This document shows, piece after piece, positions 5,337 through 6,565 of a stretch of 6,565 nt of DNA (positions within the stretch are counted from its first letter, which is position 1; every line of letters starts with the position of its first letter). Source of the DNA: Bacillota bacterium (lineage in GTDB: Bacteria; Bacillota; Clostridia; Peptostreptococcales; Anaerovoracaceae); NCBI GenBank assembly GCA_029266295.1, contig JAQSXD010000212.1, positions 1 to 6,565 on the forward strand. Direction: 5' to 3'. A program made the position numbers and the translations under genes. The notes under the pieces are model-generated. The model saw only the letters and a program-made list of their open reading frames with translations, was not told where the DNA came from and made no database searches.

Positions 5337-6014
5337 ATGAAACAGAGAAGAAAGAGAGACAAGCGGAAAAGCATAAAATGGTTTGTTTGTCTGGTGTTGC
5401 TTTTGGTACTGACTGTTTATAGTGCTGTTTTTACAGAAAAAATCATTAAACCCAACCTTGCTTCTATTGCAGAAGTCAAGGTAAAAGCTATGATGACAAG
5501 AATTGTAAATGAGGCCGTCCGCGAACAGTTTGTCAACGATGTCGATGTAAAAGGCTTATTGACGATTAAAACTGATCAGGAAGGCAATATTACATATGTG
5601 GAATCCAATACGACCGCTATGAATGCCCTTGCAACCAACTTGACGCAAGCTGTGCAGAATCAGTATAAATGGGAGGATGCTTCCATGATGCGCGTTCCCG
5701 TAGGTAGTATTGTAGGAAGCCAAATTTTATCCCAGTTCGGTCCTTATGTTACGCTTAAGGTACTCCCCATCGGAACATCCAAAACCAATTTTAAAACGGA
5801 ATTTGAGAGCATGGGGATCAATCAGACAAAATATAAAGTATATCTTGAAATGGATAGTCAGGCGAAAGTCTTAGCACCATTTTCCATAAACAATATTGAT
5901 GTACAGAATACTATATTGATTGCAGAAGCGATTATTGTCGGTGAAGTTCCCAATTCCTATATCAATGTGCCGCCGGGTTCGGCGATGGATGCTACCAACT
6001 TTTTCGCTGACTGA
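5337..6014 (+). CDS. yunB: Sporulation protein YunB
   Basis: In Bacillus subtilis YunB is a mother-cell (sigma-E) protein needed for fully heat-resistant spores; its biochemical role is not established. The product is 225 residues, slightly shorter than the Bacillus protein. A basic N-terminus (MKQRRKRDKRKSIK) precedes one membrane helix (about 15-33), so it is probably anchored with the bulk outside the cytoplasm of its compartment. Family hallmarks are the IAEVKVKAMMTRIVNEAV segment (44-61), PVGSIVGSQ (121-129), GPYVTLKVLPIG (135-146) and the highly conserved FKTEFESMGINQTKYKVYLE (152-171). The ATG at 5337 is chosen over the in-frame GTG at 5286 because the latter would encode the terminator as 17 extra residues and has no ribosome binding site. 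GGGGG at 5325-5329 sits seven bases upstream as a usable but structure-embedded Shine-Dalgarno. Confidence 0.92.
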   Translation: MKQRRKRDKRKSIKWFVCLVLLLVLTVYSAVFTEKIIKPNLASIAEVKVKAMMTRIVNEAVREQFVNDVDVKGLLTIKTDQEGNITYVESNTTAMNALATNLTQAVQNQYKWEDASMMRVPVGSIVGSQILSQFGPYVTLKVLPIGTSKTNFKTEFESMGINQTKYKVYLEMDSQAKVLAPFSINNIDVQNTILIAEAIIVGEVPNSYINVPPGSAMDATNFFAD

Positions 6015-6062
6015 TTGTAATACTGCAAAATTTTCCTCGCCAGGCAATGCCAAGTTTTAAGT

Positions 6063-6092
6063 GTTACAGCGGTACTGGATTTATGGTATACT
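6063..6092 (+). promoter_or_regulatory. Extended -10 promoter of hflX
   Basis: TGG precedes TATACT (6087-6092), giving an extended -10 (TGn) with a 5/6 hexamer. GTTACA (6063-6068, 4/6) is a plausible -35 at 18 bases. The predicted start is about 6099, leaving a leader of about 114 bases. No clear terminator for yunB is seen between 6015 and this promoter. Confidence 0.6.
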
Positions 6093-6098
6093 ATTAAA

Positions 6099-6116
6099 GG
6101 CAATCTTTGGATTGCC
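6099..6116 (+). promoter_or_regulatory. Stem-loop at the predicted 5' end of the hflX transcript
   Basis: GGCAATC (6099-6105) and GATTGCC (6110-6116) pair perfectly around a four-base loop (TTTG). The stem begins about where the promoter predicts transcription to start. A hairpin at the very 5' end commonly shields mRNA from 5'-end-dependent decay. No T-tract follows, so it is not a terminator. Confidence 0.5.
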
Positions 6117-6141
6117 GTATGAATGAGTCATGAAGGTATAA

Positions 6142-6201
6142 ATGAGGAGCGAATGTCCAGTAAATAAATTTAACATGGCATTGGCTCGGAAATGTAAATA
6201 A
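6142..6201 (+). CDS. Possible 19-residue leader peptide upstream of hflX
   Basis: ATG at 6142 opens a 19-codon frame (MRSECPVNKFNMALARKCK) ending in TAA at 6199-6201. GAAGG lies about six bases before the ATG, a modest Shine-Dalgarno. The last base of the stop is the first base of the hflX AGGAG (6201-6205), so ribosomes ending here would sit on the hflX start region. The peptide is basic with two cysteines and matches nothing I recognise. It could be a real leader peptide or chance. Confidence 0.3.
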   Translation: MRSECPVNKFNMALARKCK

Positions 6202-6212
6202 GGAGTACAGAT

Positions 6213-6565
6213 TTGAGATTTACAGATGATAATATGGTCCTGCAAAATGAAGCATACCGTGCAATTCTTGCAGGCGTTCAGCTCGATCAGGATATTTCCT
6301 ATTCTATGAAAGAACTATGGTCCCTTGCGGAGGCGGCGGGAGTCGATGTAGCAGGGGAAATGATACAAAATAAAGAAAGACCGAATACCGCCACATATAT
6401 CGGAAAGGGCAAGGTGGACGAGCTTGCTGAGCTGTGTCGAAATATGGAAGTAGACACAGTCATTTTTAATGATGAGTTATCCGGTATGCAGCTCCGAAAT
6501 CTGGAAGAGAGACTTGACGTCAGAGTAATTGATAGAACCATATTGATTCTTGACATCTTTGCTTC
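6213..6565 (+). CDS. hflX: HflX ribosome-associated GTPase, N-terminal part, 3' end outside window
   Basis: HflX binds the 50S subunit and splits stalled or idle ribosomes under stress, using GTP. The frame stays open to the window edge, giving 117 complete codons of a protein that usually exceeds 400, so the G domain lies outside. The N-terminal HflX domain is clear: LWSLAEAAGVDVAGE (35-49), NTATYIGKGKVDEL (58-71), VIFNDELSGMQLRNLEE (83-99) and VRVIDRTILILDIFA (103-117). The start is TTG at 6213, chosen because AGGAG (6201-6205) lies seven bases upstream; the in-frame ATG at 6234 has no such site. A rare TTG start suggests low translation. It has its own promoter and a leader with a hairpin and possible leader ORF. 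Confidence 0.94.
   Translation, partial: MRFTDDNMVLQNEAYRAILAGVQLDQDISYSMKELWSLAEAAGVDVAGEMIQNKERPNTATYIGKGKVDELAELCRNMEVDTVIFNDELSGMQLRNLEERLDVRVIDRTILILDIFA

Noticed and set aside
6015..6062. Possible terminator after yunB
   Set aside because: The inverted repeats around GGCAATGCC are only about three bases long and the T-run is short; this does not make a credible intrinsic terminator.
1..6565. CRISPR array, transposon ends, tRNA or rRNA genes, riboswitch, toxin-antitoxin system
   Set aside because: No regular repeats, transposase, RNA gene fold or known aptamer was seen. The Xre gene with a membrane partner is not enough to call a toxin-antitoxin pair, since the three-helix protein lacks a toxin-like short amphipathic form.

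Overview
The window (6,565 bases, moderately AT-rich, strong Shine-Dalgarno sites, intrinsic terminators) reads as chromosome from a spore-forming or spore-descended Clostridia-type Firmicute. The evidence is a TopA–HslV–HslU–CodY neighbourhood, a Firmicutes-specific CodY, and a YunB-type sporulation protein. An anaerobic Clostridia lineage fits best. I cannot name the species from sequence alone.

Layout. (1) Bases 1-3548, plus strand: the 3' two-thirds of topA (DNA topoisomerase I), then hslV and hslU, which encode the two halves of the ATP-dependent HslUV (ClpQY) protease. A perfect 9-bp hairpin lies between topA and hslV, and a strong bidirectional hairpin follows hslU. (2) Bases 3617-4204, minus strand: a two-gene operon for a 97-residue three-helix membrane protein and a 64-residue Xre-type repressor. 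Its promoter has a perfect TTGACA -35 box and is bracketed by two 24-bp inverted repeats of the same design, which look like autoregulatory operators. This operon separates hslU from codY, genes that are adjacent in Bacillus. (3) Bases 4205-5336, plus strand: an intergenic stretch with a good sigma-A promoter, codY (global nutrient-sensing repressor) and an intrinsic terminator. (4) Bases 5337-6014: yunB, whose ATG follows the terminator T-tract with no gap. (5) Bases 6015-6565: a leader with an extended -10 promoter, a stem-loop at the predicted 5' end, a possible 19-codon leader ORF, and the first 117 codons of hflX (ribosome-associated GTPase), cut by the window edge.

Functionally, most of the window is housekeeping and stress physiology: DNA supercoiling, protein quality control, nutrient sensing, sporulation and ribosome rescue. 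I do not see a defence system, mobile element, CRISPR array, rRNA or tRNA. The parts most worth a second look are regulatory: the paired operators of the Xre/membrane operon, the overlap of the codY terminator with the yunB translation start, and the hflX leader. The CodY effector-binding loop also appears divergent from Bacillus.
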